From Paenibacillus sp. FSL W8-0426 (lineage in GTDB: Bacteria > Bacillota > Bacilli > Paenibacillales > Paenibacillaceae): a stretch of 64,000 nt of DNA. The DNA lies in assembly GCF_037969725.1 (NCBI RefSeq), contig NZ_CP150203.1, positions 2,868,001 through 2,932,000 on the forward strand, given 5' to 3'. Below the pieces are notes generated by a model. The model had not been told where the DNA came from, made no database searches, and saw only the letters and a list, made by a program, of their open reading frames with translations. Both the position numbers and the translations under genes were made by a program. Shown piece after piece: positions 51,529 through 61,347 of the stretch. Positions within the stretch are counted from its first letter, which is position 1. Each line of letters starts with the position of its first letter.

Positions 51529-53516
51529 TGATCGCGGACAAGGTGTTTCTGGAAATTTTCAACAATCGGATCCAAGCAGCGGTCGAGGAAATGGCGAACG
51601 TCGTTCTGCGAACAGGGTTTACCGCTTTTGTCAAAGAGACCGGCGATTTCGGCACATATCTGTTGTCTCCTTCAGGGGAGACGTTTGGTTCACCGCTGGA
51701 AACAGGTTATAACCTCTCGCTCGGTATTCCTGCAGAAGCGACGATACGTAGTATCGAGGATTGGCAGGAAGGGGATTTGGTTATCTGCAATGATCCTTAT
51801 GCCACGAAAGGCATGGTGACCCACCTTCCCGACATTCATCTGATCAAACCCTACTTCCACGAGGGGCGCGTCATTGCTTACGGCATGTGTTTCGTGCACT
51901 CATCCGATGTTGGCGGCAAGGTGCCGGGGAGCGTATCTCCCAGCGCGTACGATATTCACATGGAAGGCATTCGCATCGCTCCGGTCAAGTTATATGAAGC
52001 TGGCGTGTTGAACGAGCATGTCATGCGATTGTTTCTGGATAACAGCCGGATTCCGGAGCAAAACCTTGGCGACCTCAAAGCGCTGATGGCTGCCCTGAAC
52101 CGGGGTGAACAGCGCCTTGCCGAACTGGTCGCTCGTTATGGCGTGGAACGGATTGAGCAAGGCATCGAGCAATTGCTCGAATATGCCGAAATGAAGGCAC
52201 GTGCCATCGTTCGGGATATTCCGGACGGAGCTTACGATTTCTGGGATTATCTCGAGAAGGGACCCGGAGGATACCCCATCCGCTTGCGCTGCAAGATGAC
52301 GATCGAGGATAGCGACATTCATCTCGATTTTAGCGGCACCGATCCTCAGGTTCGGGCTTCGTTCAATATCCCGACGCATAATCAGCAAGGGCATTACATG
52401 CTTGTACCGGCGTTGATTCGCTATTTCCGCACGCTGGACCCGACGATCCCATGGAACTCCGGCATGATTCGAATGGTGCGCAATTACGCGCCGCCGGCCT
52501 CGGTGCTCAATCCGGAACCGATGGCTGCCGTCGGGGCACGGGCGGCAACGTTCATCCGTCTGATGGACGTGATCACGGGCGCTCTTGGCAAAGCCGAGGC
52601 GAGCAAAGTACCCGCAGCCGGCGCGGGGCAAGCGTGCATCGTCATGATGGCGATGACGGACGCAGCGGACGGAAAGAAAAAGGTCGGGGTCATTCAACCG
52701 ATTTGCGGCGGTTCAGGAGCAAGGCCGATGAAAGACGGTATTGACGGAATGGATTTTGCCGTTGGACACCTGCGCAACATTCCGGCCGAAACGGTCGAGT
52801 CCGAAATGCCGGTGCTGATCGAGCATTACGGGCTCCGTGAAGATTCGGCGGGCGCCGGCGAATATCGCGGTGGAAGCGGGATCGCATTGCGCGTCAGAAT
52901 CGTAACACCGGATACGATCATGACAGCACGGAATATGGAACGCATGGAGTTTCAGCCATGGGGCAGGCTGGGCGGCGATGTCGGCACGCATGGAGAGGCC
53001 ATCCTTAACGCGGGACTTCCGGAAGAGAAAAATCTTGGCCGGATTGACGAACTGCTGCTGCAACCCGGGGATACCGTAACCTTCCTGTCCCAAGGCGGGG
53101 GAGGATACGGCAACCCGTTAAACCGGCATGCACAGTCGGTGCTGGCAGACGTTCGAAGCGGTTTGCTTTCCCTGGAAAAAGCGCGGGAGCTTTACGGCGT
53201 CGTAGTGAAGGGCACGGATGTCGACGAGTCTGGGACACACGCACTGCGGTCTGCCAAGCAGCAGCATGCGCAAGAATTCAGCTATGGTCCGACCAGGGAA
53301 CAATTTGAAGCAATCTGGAGCGATGAGATGCAGTTGACGCTGGGACAGGCACTAAAGGAATATCCACTCGCCCTCCGGGATTATTTGAAACGCCGGACGA
53401 TGGATATCGTGGAACAAAGACATGCCGCTGGTTCATCCGTGACGCCACAGGAAATAGCCGCCATCGTGAACGGGTTGAGGAAAAACATCGGACTACAGGG
53501 AATCGGTCATCAGTAA
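51528..53516 (+). CDS. Hydantoinase/oxoprolinase subunit B (HyuB-type)
   Basis: 662 residues, usual length for the family. The N-terminus EIFNNRIQAAVEEMANVVLR is followed by GDFGTYLLSPSGE and FCSHLPDIH-type elements (here GMVTHLPDIHLIKPYF); the C-terminal half contains GAGEYRGGSGIALRV and LSQGGGGYGNPL, typical of HyuB. It is the catalytic partner of HyuA. The start codon overlaps the HyuA stop. The next gene, a binding lipoprotein, begins 58 bases later, so the transport genes belong to the same unit. Confidence 0.92.
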   Translation: MIADKVFLEIFNNRIQAAVEEMANVVLRTGFTAFVKETGDFGTYLLSPSGETFGSPLETGYNLSLGIPAEATIRSIEDWQEGDLVICNDPYATKGMVTHLPDIHLIKPYFHEGRVIAYGMCFVHSSDVGGKVPGSVSPSAYDIHMEGIRIAPVKLYEAGVLNEHVMRLFLDNSRIPEQNLGDLKALMAALNRGEQRLAELVARYGVERIEQGIEQLLEYAEMKARAIVRDIPDGAYDFWDYLEKGPGGYPIRLRCKMTIEDSDIHLDFSGTDPQVRASFNIPTHNQQGHYMLVPALIRYFRTLDPTIPWNSGMIRMVRNYAPPASVLNPEPMAAVGARAATFIRLMDVITGALGKAEASKVPAAGAGQACIVMMAMTDAADGKKKVGVIQPICGGSGARPMKDGIDGMDFAVGHLRNIPAETVESEMPVLIEHYGLREDSAGAGEYRGGSGIALRVRIVTPDTIMTARNMERMEFQPWGRLGGDVGTHGEAILNAGLPEEKNLGRIDELLLQPGDTVTFLSQGGGGYGNPLNRHAQSVLADVRSGLLSLEKARELYGVVVKGTDVDESGTHALRSAKQQHAQEFSYGPTREQFEAIWSDEMQLTLGQALKEYPLALRDYLKRRTMDIVEQRHAAGSSVTPQEIAAIVNGLRKNIGLQGIGHQ

Positions 53517-53573
53517 GCCTGAACATGTAAACTTGTAATCGTATTAACCAACTAATCTTATGGGGGAATTCGT

Positions 53574-54710
53574 ATGTTTAAATCAAACCGCAAACGTTTT
53601 TTCAGCCTGGCTTCGTTGACGCTGACCGCTTCGCTTGTACTTTCGGCCTGCGGCGGGGCAAGCAACTCGGGTACAGCTTCCGAGAGTGGGGGTGCTTCGG
53701 ACAGCAGCGGCGAAAAAATCAAGCTGACCATGTTTATCTGGGCAGGCTCCAACCAGGATATCGTGCCTAAAGAAGTGGTTGCCGAATATGTCAAGGAACA
53801 TCCGAACGTTGAAGTTACTTTCGAGGAATCCTCCAATGCAATCATGTATCCCAAAATGGTAGCAGGCAAACAGGCCGACCCGGATAACCCTGTCGTCAAC
53901 TTCGGTTACTTTAACGCGGATGCCACGGCCAAAGGTGTGAACGATGACATGTGGGAGCCGCTGGATACCAGCATCGTGACGAACATCAAGGACATTCCCG
54001 AGCAGTTCCACCAGCCTGACAACAAAGGCGTCGTGTGGGGCGTATCGAGCTTTGCCCTCGTTTACAACAAGGATCTGGTAACCACGCCGCCGACGAGCTG
54101 GAACGACCTGTGGGAGAACGAGCAATTCAAAGGCAAGACGGCATTGTGGGATTACATGTTCTATTCCTATATTTCGCCGCTGATCGCGACCAAAGGACAG
54201 GAGATCGGCGCATCGTATGACAATCCCGAACCTGCATTCCAATATTGGGCTGACCATAGCGACCAAATCGGGACCCTCGTTACATCCAATGACCAGTTGA
54301 AAGCACTGCTCGAATCCGGCGATGCCCTGATTGCGCCATTCAGCGCACAGGTCGCCCAAACCTGGATCGACGGCGGTTCGCCGCTTGCCGTAGCCTACCC
54401 GAAAGAAGGAGCGATTTCGTTCCCGTATTCGCTCCAAGTCGTCAAAGGTTCGACGCCTGAACAAACACGCGTGGCCAATGAAATCATCAATGAGCTGCTG
54501 AGTGCCGACGCGCTGACACGTTACGCCGAAGCAACCGGCACGCCGGTGACCAGCACTGCCGCTGCCGTGCCGGATAAATACAAGGATGATCCTTCGTTCT
54601 CGGTAGAAACGCAAAGCAATGGCATCAATCCCGATTGGGACGTGCTCGCCCGGGACAGCTCTGCATGGAAGGAACTGTGGGATCGCCTCGTCAAAACCAA
54701 TCTTCAATAA
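53574..54710 (+). CDS. ABC transporter, polyamine-type substrate-binding lipoprotein (PotD-like)
   Basis: 378 residues. Lipoprotein signal with the lipobox LVLSACGGAS (Cys about residue 26) and a Ser/Gly-rich linker. The binding fold starts KLTMFIWAGSNQDIVPKEVV and includes GVSSFALVYNKDLV and SLQVVKGSTPEQTRVANEII, as in family-1/PotD-type proteins that bind polyamines, opines, thiamine or amides. The RBS is GGGGG. With the following three genes it forms a full importer; the hydantoinase neighbours suggest a cyclic amide or amine cargo (inference). Confidence 0.88.
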   Translation: MFKSNRKRFFSLASLTLTASLVLSACGGASNSGTASESGGASDSSGEKIKLTMFIWAGSNQDIVPKEVVAEYVKEHPNVEVTFEESSNAIMYPKMVAGKQADPDNPVVNFGYFNADATAKGVNDDMWEPLDTSIVTNIKDIPEQFHQPDNKGVVWGVSSFALVYNKDLVTTPPTSWNDLWENEQFKGKTALWDYMFYSYISPLIATKGQEIGASYDNPEPAFQYWADHSDQIGTLVTSNDQLKALLESGDALIAPFSAQVAQTWIDGGSPLAVAYPKEGAISFPYSLQVVKGSTPEQTRVANEIINELLSADALTRYAEATGTPVTSTAAAVPDKYKDDPSFSVETQSNGINPDWDVLARDSSAWKELWDRLVKTNLQ

Positions 54711-54767
54711 TATAGTCGCCTGGAACATAGACGAATTTATCCCCAGGCAGGGATAGGAGGACCCGAG

Positions 54768-55886
54768 ATGAGCAATGGGCAGGAATCCGTCTCGATCGAG
54801 GCAAAGCGCGTTACGAAAATTTATGGGGGACGGGCTGCCGTCGATCAAGTTACGCTTCAGGTCAACAAGGGAGAGTTTGTCTCCCTTCTGGGCCCGAGCG
54901 GCTGCGGCAAAACGACGCTGCTCCGAATGCTGGGCGGGCTCGAACAGCCCGATGACGGAATCATCATGCTCGGCGGGCAGGATGTCACGGGCGTTCCGGC
55001 ATACGGCCGCAGCAGCAATATGATTTTCCAGCAGCTGGCGCTGTTTCCGCACATGGATGTATTCAACAACATCGCTTACGGACTCAAGGTGAAAAAGACG
55101 CCTAAAGCCGAGATCAAACGCCAGGTCCATGAGATGCTGGAACTTGTGCAGCTTGGGGATTACGGCAGACGGGCCGTATCGCAGCTGTCCGGCGGACAGG
55201 CACAGCGCGTAGCGATTGCGAGAGCGCTGATCAACAAACCCGAAGTGCTGCTGCTGGACGAACCGCTCTCCGCGCTCGATATGCAGCTGCGCCTCGACAT
55301 GCAGCGGGAACTGAAGCGCATCCAGCGCGAATTCGGCGGCACCTTTATCTTCGTCACGCATGACCAAAGCGAGGCGATGAACATGTCCGACCGCATCGGC
55401 GTTATGCGTGCAGGCCAATTGCTTCAATACGCGACGCCGGACGAAATTTATGAGAAACCTGCCAACAGCTTTGTGGCCAAGTTTATTGGGGATACGAATC
55501 TACTGGACGTGTCCGTGGACGAGCCCGCTTCAAATGGGATCCGCGTGAGCATTCAGGGGCATTCGCTGCTTGCGGGAACAAACGAAGAACCTGACGCATT
55601 CCGGCAAGGTGCGAAGCATTCGTTATCGATTCGCTACGAGTATATTCGTCTTGGAGACGAGGCGGCCAACTGCACCAACCAATTGCAAGGCCGTGTTATC
55701 GAAAGTGTGTACGGCGGAGCAAGTATCCGTTATGTCATCGAAACGCTGGGTAACCTGCGCATCCAAGCAAGTGTTCCGCATCAGCGCGGAGGATTGCGCT
55801 ATGCGCCGGGCGAAGCCGTGCAGCTCGGTTTTGATCCGGAAGATGCCTTGCTGCTCGCTGACTCCGGTGCGGGTGCGGCATCATGA
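54768..55886 (+). CDS. ABC transporter ATPase, PotA-type
   Basis: 372 residues. Walker A GPSGCGKTT, Q loop MIFQQLALFPHMDV, signature LSGGQAQRVAIARAL, Walker B VLLLDEPLSALD and the switch THDQSEAM. A C-terminal TOBE domain (~280-360, with GVSIQGHSLLAG-like and VYGGASIRYVIETL strands) follows, as in PotA/FbpC. AGGAGG precedes the ATG. Its stop overlaps the permease start (ATGA). Unlike the two sugar operons in this window, this transporter has its own ATPase. Confidence 0.92.
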   Translation: MSNGQESVSIEAKRVTKIYGGRAAVDQVTLQVNKGEFVSLLGPSGCGKTTLLRMLGGLEQPDDGIIMLGGQDVTGVPAYGRSSNMIFQQLALFPHMDVFNNIAYGLKVKKTPKAEIKRQVHEMLELVQLGDYGRRAVSQLSGGQAQRVAIARALINKPEVLLLDEPLSALDMQLRLDMQRELKRIQREFGGTFIFVTHDQSEAMNMSDRIGVMRAGQLLQYATPDEIYEKPANSFVAKFIGDTNLLDVSVDEPASNGIRVSIQGHSLLAGTNEEPDAFRQGAKHSLSIRYEYIRLGDEAANCTNQLQGRVIESVYGGASIRYVIETLGNLRIQASVPHQRGGLRYAPGEAVQLGFDPEDALLLADSGAGAAS

Positions 55887-56800
55887 GCCGGATTACCGAA
55901 AAGGTCGTAAACATGTATTCGTCCGGCAACCGCAAATGGACGACCCAATTGCTGCTCCTTTTGCCGGCATTGCTGCTAATGGGCATTGTGTATCTCGGCG
56001 GATTGCTGATTTTCGGAAGATACAGCTTCGACATGTACGACAACGGCAAGCTGGTTCGAGGTTGGGACTTAAGCACGTACCGCGCGTTTCTATCGGATCC
56101 ATATTATTGGAAACTGATCGGAAACACGTTCCGCATCGCGTTTAAGGTTACAGCGTGGAGCCTGTTGCTTGCATATCCGCTCGCGTATTGCATCGCTGGT
56201 TTGAAGAAACCGGGATGGAAGCAGTTTTTGCTGCTGCTTACGTTTCTGCCGCTGCTCGTGAGTGCAGTGGTTCGTTCCTATGGCTGGCAGTTGCTTCTGT
56301 CCAAACAAGGTTTCATGAACTGGCTGTTCATTCATCTGGGCATGACCGAGGAAGGGTTCAATATGATGAATAACGAGACGGGCGTTGTCATTGCCCTTGT
56401 GCACATCTTTCTGCCGTTTATGGTCTTTCCAATCTTGAACGTGCTGTCGCAGAGCGATGCTTCGCTCAAAGCGGCGGCGCAGGATCTCGGAGCCGGCAGC
56501 TGGCGAACCTTTTTTACCATTACGCTGCCATTGTCGGCCAGAGGTATTGCAAGCGGCATCCAGATCGTGTTTACGCTGTGCCTGACTGCATTTACGACCC
56601 CTCAGCTGATCGGCGGGGGCAGGGTGATGACGCTGCCGGTCTTCATCTACCAGCGAACACTGGACACAAACTGGCCGATGGCGGCAGTGGCAAGCCTGTT
56701 CCTGCTGGTGTCATCCGTCGTGGTGTCGCTGCTGGTCAACAAAGGTGCGGAATGGCTTATGTTCCGTCGTTCCAGGGAAGGAGGACGTGCACATGGTTAA
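55883..56800 (+). CDS. ABC transporter permease, PotB-type
   Basis: 305 residues with six membrane helices. After LLLLPALLLMGIVYLGGLLI comes a periplasmic-type loop, and the EAA loop reads KAAAQDLGAGSWRTFFTITL. The TPQLIGGGRVMTLPVFIYQR segment is typical of PotB-like permeases. It begins inside the ATPase stop codon. It forms a heterodimer with the next permease. Confidence 0.9.
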   Translation: MSRITEKVVNMYSSGNRKWTTQLLLLLPALLLMGIVYLGGLLIFGRYSFDMYDNGKLVRGWDLSTYRAFLSDPYYWKLIGNTFRIAFKVTAWSLLLAYPLAYCIAGLKKPGWKQFLLLLTFLPLLVSAVVRSYGWQLLLSKQGFMNWLFIHLGMTEEGFNMMNNETGVVIALVHIFLPFMVFPILNVLSQSDASLKAAAQDLGAGSWRTFFTITLPLSARGIASGIQIVFTLCLTAFTTPQLIGGGRVMTLPVFIYQRTLDTNWPMAAVASLFLLVSSVVVSLLVNKGAEWLMFRRSREGGRAHG

Positions 56801-57614
56801 GTCGGGACGCGTAACCAAATGGCTTCTCGCGGTGTTCGTTGGGGCGGTCGCCGTATACTTGTTGCTCCCACTATTAATGATTGCATTCACGTCCGTAGGT
56901 TCCGGATCGGCAAGCAAATTTCCGCCCCAAGGCTTCACCTTGGAATGGTATGCCAATCTGCGGGAGCAAACCCAGTTTCTTGATGCTTTCAAAAACAGCC
57001 TGATCGCATCGGCGGGAGCCGTATTGCTGGCATTGGTAACGGGGACGCTCGCTGCAGTAGCCATCGTGCAGCATCCTTTCCCGGGTGCGGGATTGCTGCG
57101 GGCTTTCTTTGTATCGCCCATGGTCATGCCGAAAATTACGCTGGGAATCGCCTATCTGATTCTGTTCTCCAAAATGCACATCGCTGGCGGACTGTTCGGA
57201 CTTGTATTGGGAGAAGCCGTCATCGTGCTGCCATTTATATTGACCATTGTGGGCAGTGCGTTGGCGAACCTGAAGCCGGTCCATCGGGAGGCTGCGGCCG
57301 ATCTCGGGGCAAGCCCGTGGCGGATCTTTTTCACCATTACGCTGCCGCAGCTCAAATTCGCCATGTTGTTGTCCGGGTCGATCGCATTTGTATTTACGTT
57401 TGACCAGGTCGAAGCTGCGCTGCTGCTGCTGCGCCAGGACAGCTATACGCTGCCGATCCAGCTTTTCCTCTACATGGAGAAGTGGCAGGACCCCACGATC
57501 GCGGCCGTGTCGGTTGTACTGATCGTCGGTGCCTCGGCACTATTCATGGCGATCAAGCTGGTGCTTCGCTCCATTCCGGGACTCGAAGGATGGTTTGGCA
57601 GCAGAAAAAAATAA
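56793..57614 (+). CDS. ABC transporter permease, PotC-type
   Basis: 273 residues with six membrane helices. The start at 56793 follows GGAAGGAGG and overlaps the PotB-type gene by 8 bases. PotC-type features are FTSVGSGSASKFPPQGFTLE near the N-terminus, FFVSPMVMPKITLGIAYLIL, and the EAA loop REAAADLGASPWRIFFTITL. It is the second half of the membrane channel and the last of the transport genes; the peptidase gene follows after 18 bases. Confidence 0.9.
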   Translation: MVKSGRVTKWLLAVFVGAVAVYLLLPLLMIAFTSVGSGSASKFPPQGFTLEWYANLREQTQFLDAFKNSLIASAGAVLLALVTGTLAAVAIVQHPFPGAGLLRAFFVSPMVMPKITLGIAYLILFSKMHIAGGLFGLVLGEAVIVLPFILTIVGSALANLKPVHREAAADLGASPWRIFFTITLPQLKFAMLLSGSIAFVFTFDQVEAALLLLRQDSYTLPIQLFLYMEKWQDPTIAAVSVVLIVGASALFMAIKLVLRSIPGLEGWFGSRKK

Positions 57615-57632
57615 AAGGGAGGACTCGAAACT

Positions 57633-58847
57633 ATGAATCCACAGCAACCATCCGAAGGTTCAAGCTTGAACAGGGACCGTGCGGATGAAGTCATGAAAGC
57701 GCAGGGACTCCAAGCGCTGGTTGCCACAACGCCGGAAAATATCCATTATGTCATTGGATCGCAATTGCGAGCCAGCAATTGGACGATGCAGATCTATGCC
57801 ATACTGCCCGCCGACCGTTCGGCAAGGCCGTGCATCGTCATTCCGACGAATCGTCTGGGGGTCGTCGCCCAGTTCGGCATCACAAACGTTGACATTTTTG
57901 CTTATAGCGATTTCTTTGTTGAGGGAACAATCGAAGGCAAACCTTCCACCGCTGACATTGATCTGTTCTATTCCTTGCTGCAAACGACGGTGATTCACAA
58001 AGGAGCGGCAGATGCCTTGTTTGCTGCGTTGAAGCACCTTGGCATTGAAAATCAGCCTATCGGCATCGACGAAATGCGGATTGCGCCGGATGTTTGGGCC
58101 CAGGTCCAAGATGCCTTGCCGGATGGGGCTGTTGTTCCCGCGTATACATTGTTCCGGCATATCCGACTTGTGAAAACGCCGTTCGAGATCGAACGGCTGC
58201 GCCGCGCCGCTGAGGTCAATGAACGGATCGAGCGGGAGCTGATCGAGCTTATCGCGGCAGGCGTGCATGAAAAGGAACTGGCAGACCATTATCGGCTTGC
58301 CGTGATGCGCGCAGGCGGAACGCCGGCCATGACGGCCGTGGGAGCAGGACCGCGCAGCGCCTTGCCGCTGATCGAAAACTATTTCCATACGATCGAGCAA
58401 GGGGACCAAATCCGCTTCGATCTATGCATGCAGTTGGACGGCTACTGGGCTGATACGGGACGTACCGTCGTTGCCGGCGAACCGACGGCATGGATGAAAA
58501 AGCATTTCAACGCCGTAAAAAGCGGATGGGAGACGGCGCTTGAAGCCGTACGCCCTGGCGTAAAGGCCGCAGACATATTTCATGCGGCAGTGTCCCGCGT
58601 ACAGCGCGAAGGCATCCCGCATTACCGTAGACAGCATGTCGGGCATGCCATCGGCCTGGAGCTGTATGATGACCTGACCGTTTCCCCGGGCGACCAGCAC
58701 ATTCTGGAGCCTGGCATGGTGCTGTGCGTAGAGGTGCCTTATTACGAACTCGGCGCAGGCGGCTTCCAGATCGAAGACACGGTGGTCGTGACGCCGGACG
58801 GATATGAGTTTCTGACTCGCATGGAGCGCAAATTGTTCACGAAATAA
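57633..58847 (+). CDS. M24-family metallopeptidase (Xaa-Pro aminopeptidase/prolidase-like)
   Basis: 404 residues: an N-terminal creatinase/prolidase-type domain (~1-160) and the pita-bread catalytic domain. All five metal ligands of active M24 enzymes are present: Asp263 in RFDLCMQLDG, Asp274 in WADTGRT, His338 in GHAIGLELYDD, Glu367 in CVEVPYY and Glu381 in QIEDTVVVT. This argues for a metal-dependent aminopeptidase or prolidase rather than creatinase, which lacks the metal centre. In this operon it may hydrolyse the product or derivative released by HyuAB (inference). RBS GGGAGG. Confidence 0.88.
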   Translation: MNPQQPSEGSSLNRDRADEVMKAQGLQALVATTPENIHYVIGSQLRASNWTMQIYAILPADRSARPCIVIPTNRLGVVAQFGITNVDIFAYSDFFVEGTIEGKPSTADIDLFYSLLQTTVIHKGAADALFAALKHLGIENQPIGIDEMRIAPDVWAQVQDALPDGAVVPAYTLFRHIRLVKTPFEIERLRRAAEVNERIERELIELIAAGVHEKELADHYRLAVMRAGGTPAMTAVGAGPRSALPLIENYFHTIEQGDQIRFDLCMQLDGYWADTGRTVVAGEPTAWMKKHFNAVKSGWETALEAVRPGVKAADIFHAAVSRVQREGIPHYRRQHVGHAIGLELYDDLTVSPGDQHILEPGMVLCVEVPYYELGAGGFQIEDTVVVTPDGYEFLTRMERKLFTK

Positions 58848-58927
58848 CGAATCCCGGAAGGCTTCAAAGCAAGCGATCAGGCAGCTGCCGATCCAGGAGC
58901 TTTCCTGCCGAGAAAGTTGGAATTTCA

Positions 58928-60130
58928 ATGATTCAGCAGGGAACCAAGACGTTTCGAAACATTAGCCTTGCGCTGTTTGCCGCAGGATTCGTTACGTTTG
59001 CGCTGTTATACAGCCTCCAACCGCTCATGCCGGAGATTAGCGATGCATTTGCCATTACTCCGGCACAATCCAGCCTGACGCTTTCCGTTTCAACGGTGGC
59101 GATGGCCATTACGATGTTGTTTATCGGCACGTTGTCCGACGCCCTTGGGCGGCGCTTGATCATGACGGCATCCTTGGTGCTGTCTTCCGTCATTGCCATT
59201 CTGAGCGCATTCAGCCACGGATATGCCGACCTGTTGTTGCTCCGCGTTCTGCAAGGCGTGGCGCTTGCAGGTCTGCCTGCCACGGCGATGACGTATTTGT
59301 CCGAAGAAATCGAACCCGCAAGCCTGGGGTACGCCATGGGATTGTACATCAGCGGCAATTCGATCGGGGGGCTCGCCGGGCGATTTATCAGCGGGGTCAT
59401 TACCGACTGGTTCAGTTGGCGTACAGCGATCGGATTTATCGGCATGCTCGGCCTGTGCGCAGCCGTCGTCTTCTGGCTGCTGATTCCGCTGTCGCGGAAT
59501 TTCGTCAAGACTTCTCCCGGCTTGCGCCAGGCGATATGCCTTCTATGGTCACAATGCCGGAATCCCCGGCTCCTGAGTTTGTACGGGCTTGGCTTTTTGC
59601 TGATGGGAGGCTTTGTTACGCTGTTCAATTACATCGGCTTTGAACTGACCGGTGCGCCGTATCACCTCAGCCAATCCCTGGTAGGCAGTCTTTTCGTCGT
59701 ATATCTCATGGGCACCGTAAGCAGCACCTGGATGGGCAGGCTTGCGGACCGTTATGGGCGTTCCCATGTACTCGGCATTGCTATTGCGATCATTCTGGCG
59801 GGCGCGATCTGTACCATGCATTCGGCGCTGTGGGTCAAAATCGTGGGCCTCGCATTGTTTGCCTTTGGATTTTTTGGCGGACATTCCATTGCCAGCAGCT
59901 GGGTAGGTCTCGTTGCAGAAAATCACAAGTCACAGGCAAACGCCCTGTATTTATTCTTTTATTATGTGGGTTCAAGCGTTAGCGGAACCGGTGGAGGATA
60001 CATATACAGTCATTTCGGATGGATCGGCATTGTGGGCATGATCGGGGTGTACGCCATGGCTGGCTTCGCGTTATGCCGTTTTCTCTTGAACGGGCGAGCC
60101 GGGCGGGAGAGCGGCAATCCGATCTGCTGA
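58928..60130 (+). CDS. MFS transporter (DHA1-type, Bcr/YnfM-like)
   Basis: 400 residues with 12 helices. Motifs: LQPLMPEISDAFAITPAQSS near residue 30, the loop GTLSDALGRRLIMTASL, and GNSIGGLAGRFISG (antiporter-type motif C). The YnfM/AraJ-like signature of a proton-driven exporter is clear. It lies 80 bases after the peptidase gene with only a weak RBS (AAAGTTGGAA), so it may be read from the same operon; export of a by-product would be one reason (inference). Confidence 0.88.
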   Translation: MIQQGTKTFRNISLALFAAGFVTFALLYSLQPLMPEISDAFAITPAQSSLTLSVSTVAMAITMLFIGTLSDALGRRLIMTASLVLSSVIAILSAFSHGYADLLLLRVLQGVALAGLPATAMTYLSEEIEPASLGYAMGLYISGNSIGGLAGRFISGVITDWFSWRTAIGFIGMLGLCAAVVFWLLIPLSRNFVKTSPGLRQAICLLWSQCRNPRLLSLYGLGFLLMGGFVTLFNYIGFELTGAPYHLSQSLVGSLFVVYLMGTVSSTWMGRLADRYGRSHVLGIAIAIILAGAICTMHSALWVKIVGLALFAFGFFGGHSIASSWVGLVAENHKSQANALYLFFYYVGSSVSGTGGGYIYSHFGWIGIVGMIGVYAMAGFALCRFLLNGRAGRESGNPIC

Positions 60131-60165
60131 CATTCGGCACGAACAAGTGAAAAAATGAATTGAAG

Positions 60166-60198
60166 CGCTGCTGACATAACGGTGTCAGCAGCGTTTTT
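60166..60198 (+). terminator. Terminator of the hydantoinase-transport cluster
   Basis: CGCTGCTGACA (60166-60176) pairs perfectly with TGTCAGCAGCG (60183-60193) around TAACGG, followed by TTTTT. Confidence 0.9.
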
Positions 60199-60249
60199 GT
60201 ATTCTGATGGGTGAGGCGATATAATCTGGACATGAAGGGAGCGGGGCGA

Positions 60250-61200
60250 ATGAACAAAACCGAACGGCAGCTAGCCATCGTTCTGGAGCTTCAGCGTACC
60301 AGAGTGATCAAAGGCCAGGAACTGGCGGCCAAGCTGGAGACAAGCGTCAGAACGATTTACCGGGATATTCAGGCGCTTAGCGAAGCTGGCGTGCCTATTG
60401 TTGGTGCCCCCGGCACCGGATATTCGTTAATGGAGGGTTACTTTTTGCCTCCCGTCAGTTTTACGGCAGAGGAGGCCGTAACTTTGCTGATCGGAGCCGA
60501 TTTCGTGGAGCGGCGTTTCGATGACCGATACGGGAAGAATGCGCAATCGTCGCGCCGGAAAATCGAAGCGATTTTGCCTGAACCGATTCAAAACGAAGCG
60601 AAGCGAATTCTCGGCAGCATACGCATGCTGCCCGATTTGAAGCAGCATGAGCACAAACGATCCGAGAAGTCACACCTGGATCTGATACGTTCCGCGATGC
60701 TGTCAGGCAACAAATTGCGTTTCAACTATGTCAAAAGGGTACCCGAACCAAGCGGAAACCGGGCTAGCGAACGGACTGTGGCCCCGCTCGGGCTTGTGTT
60801 GGTGCAAGCCGGTTGGATGCTGCTCGCGCATTGCGACCTTCGGGGAGACACCCGTCATTTCAAGGTATCCCGAATCAGTAATCCCGTTATGACGGAAGAA
60901 AGGTTCGAAGTGCCCACCGGCTTTAATTTACATGAATACATGCCGCGAGACGATCGGGATGTCCGTATTTCTGCCCGTTTCAATCCAGCTGTAGCGGATC
61001 GGGTGAAAGAAACGAACATTCACTACATGGAAACGGAAGAATGGCAGCCGGAGGGATACGTGGTTCATTTCCGGGTTCGACAGGAGGAAGAACTGCTGCA
61101 ATGGATTCTCGGCTGGGGAGCGGACGTTGAAGTATTGGAGCCGGAATCATTCCGCTTGAGGGTTAGACAGGAAATCATGCACATGATGGCGCGCTACTGA
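60250..61200 (+). CDS. WYL-domain transcriptional regulator (DeoR/YobV-like)
   Basis: 316 residues. An N-terminal winged helix (TRVIKGQELAAKLETSVRTI, YRDIQALSEAGVPIVGAPGT) of the HTH_11 type, then a WYL ligand-binding domain near residues 140-230 (VAPLGLVLVQAGWMLLAHCD, LRGDTRHFKVSRI) and the WCX-type C-terminal extension. Such proteins act as repressors or activators responding to nucleotides or other ligands. The ATG at 60250 follows GGAGCGGGGCGA. It stands alone after a strong terminator and has no adjacent target gene visible. Confidence 0.88.
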   Translation: MNKTERQLAIVLELQRTRVIKGQELAAKLETSVRTIYRDIQALSEAGVPIVGAPGTGYSLMEGYFLPPVSFTAEEAVTLLIGADFVERRFDDRYGKNAQSSRRKIEAILPEPIQNEAKRILGSIRMLPDLKQHEHKRSEKSHLDLIRSAMLSGNKLRFNYVKRVPEPSGNRASERTVAPLGLVLVQAGWMLLAHCDLRGDTRHFKVSRISNPVMTEERFEVPTGFNLHEYMPRDDRDVRISARFNPAVADRVKETNIHYMETEEWQPEGYVVHFRVRQEEELLQWILGWGADVEVLEPESFRLRVRQEIMHMMARY

Positions 61201-61347
61201 ACAGAATCCCAAACGTCAATTGAACTTCGAGGGAACGACGTTATAGTATTTTATAAATTGCCTTAGAAAAGGTAAAAGGATCGGCATCCCCCAGCCGTTC
61301 GGCAATTTTTGCTGCGGATTTACGCCCTTGTGCATATAAAAAGAAGA

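Noticed and set aside
54718..54748. Hairpin GCCTGG/CCAGGC between PotD- and PotA-type genes
   Set aside because: Only six pairs with a 19-base loop and no T-run; too weak to call a terminator or attenuator.
53583..55427. A very long open antisense frame (over 600 codons) opposite the PotD- and PotA-type genes
   Set aside because: It lies fully opposite two well-recognised genes, has no recognisable domains and no RBS, and reflects codon bias of the plus-strand genes.
57633..58847. Creatinase for the M24-family gene, because hydantoinase neighbours suggest creatinine breakdown
   Set aside because: Creatinase lacks the metal ligands, whereas all five are present here.
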